Positions 63,630 to 64,000 of a stretch of 64,000 nucleotides of DNA are shown piece by piece. The first letter of the stretch is position 1, and every line of letters starts with the position of its first letter. A model generated the notes under the pieces. The model ran no database searches and was not told the origin of the DNA. It worked only from the letters and a program-made list of their open reading frames with translations. A program made the translations under genes and the position numbers. The DNA comes from Akkermansiaceae bacterium (lineage in GTDB: Bacteria; Verrucomicrobiota; Verrucomicrobiia; Verrucomicrobiales; Akkermansiaceae): assembly GCA_017798145.1 (NCBI GenBank), contig CP059069.1, positions 1,101,226 to 1,165,225 on the forward strand, given 5' to 3'.

Positions 63630-64000
63630 ATGGATTCCCTCACCCAAGCAGCACTTGGCGCAGCCGTCGGCGAGGCCGTCCTCGGGAAAAAACTCGGCAA
63701 CCGCGCCCTCGCCTGGGGCCTGCTTTTCGGAACACTGCCGGATCTCGATATCATCGCCGCACCGTTCCTCGACACCGCCGGGAACCTCTACCACCACCGC
63801 GGTGCCAGCCACTCGCTGCTGCTCATGGTCATCGCCTCGCTGTTTCTCGCCAAGCCCTTGGCGAATCTATGGAAGAGGGAAAAAATCAGCCCCGCCCGCG
63901 CCGGTATCTTCGTCTTCCTGACATGGTCCACCCACGTCCTCATCGATTGCTTCACCGTCTATGGCACCTCAGTCCTCTGGCCGTTTTCGGAAACCCGCAT
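63630..64000 (+). CDS. metal-dependent hydrolase (YdjM/DUF457 type), 5' part
   Basis: Integral membrane protein cut by the window end; 123 residues are seen. MDSLTQAALGAAVGEAVLGKK, LLFGTLPDLDIIAAPFLD and YHHRGASHSLLL contain the His/Asp residues of the YdjM-type family, and WSTHVLIDCFTVYGTSVLWPF continues it. Transmembrane helices at about 62-80 and 88-110. Relatives are LexA-regulated inner-membrane proteins in E. coli; the substrate is unknown. Confidence 0.85.
   Translation, partial: MDSLTQAALGAAVGEAVLGKKLGNRALAWGLLFGTLPDLDIIAAPFLDTAGNLYHHRGASHSLLLMVIASLFLAKPLANLWKREKISPARAGIFVFLTWSTHVLIDCFTVYGTSVLWPFSETR

Overview
The window is about 62% GC chromosomal DNA from a bacterium of the Planctomycetota-Verrucomicrobiota group, most likely Verrucomicrobiota (Luteolibacter/Haloferula-like). 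The pointers are a PEP-CTERM exported protein, a giant PVC-type CxxCH membrane-bound dehydrogenase carrying ThuA domains, a Chlamydia-like class Ic ribonucleotide reductase, a helical-repeat protein with DPxAA motifs, and a Tm-1-like/PEP-hydrolase-like gene pair. This placement is inference from gene content; no 16S rRNA gene is present.

Layout. 1-11,700 is core housekeeping: recN (partial), fmt, a secreted propeller protein, a coupled minus-strand operon (SMP-30 lactonase, Maf, lipid kinase, SanA-like), hflX, an L,D-transpeptidase, a parvulin PPIase, an acid-phosphatase lipoprotein, a 2-hydroxyacid dehydrogenase and rlpA, then tRNA-Lys(CUU). 12,500-16,700 holds an M48-like protein without its metal site, thymidine kinase, a PepSY-type membrane protein, a deacetylase-like secreted protein and a one-helix membrane protein.

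17,000-26,810 is an accessory/defence island. Small minus-strand toxin-antitoxin-type modules (HicBA, YafQ, two nucleotidyltransferase pairs and others) are separated by four truncated copies of the first third of a DNA cytosine methyltransferase gene. All four copies carry the same internal scar made of AGTGATC heptamers. The intact methyltransferase lies at the end of the island with an XRE controller and an HNH endonuclease (a C-R-M type II restriction system), followed by an AT-rich P-loop ATPase of the Sll1717 type.

26,864-31,931 is the class I ribonucleotide reductase operon nrdB - (four-helix-bundle gene) - nrdA. It ends in a coupled 33-codon ORF that repeats the redox-active C-terminal tail of NrdA. 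NrdB has Leu where the radical Tyr should be and Glu at the first metal ligand.

32,300-49,200 holds a dicarboxylate symporter, a POT transporter with a pseudopilin-like insert, a DPxAA-repeat protein, a Ser/Thr kinase, ruvA and gltX. Methionine synthase follows, hit twice by mobile DNA: a GxxExxY cassette with inverted repeats separates the homocysteine domain from the rest, and a whole REP-associated transposase sits in frame inside the C-terminal half. An Aas-like acyl-ACP synthetase comes next. 49,200-64,000 carries a secreted transglutaminase-like protein, a cupin, the PEP-hydrolase-like/Tm-1-like/PVC-dehydrogenase operon, a PEP-CTERM protein, menE-menC, hisI, rplS and the start of a YdjM-like membrane hydrolase.

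The most unusual items are the free-standing NrdA tail peptide, the doubly invaded metH, and the methyltransferase-fragment-punctuated cassette region.
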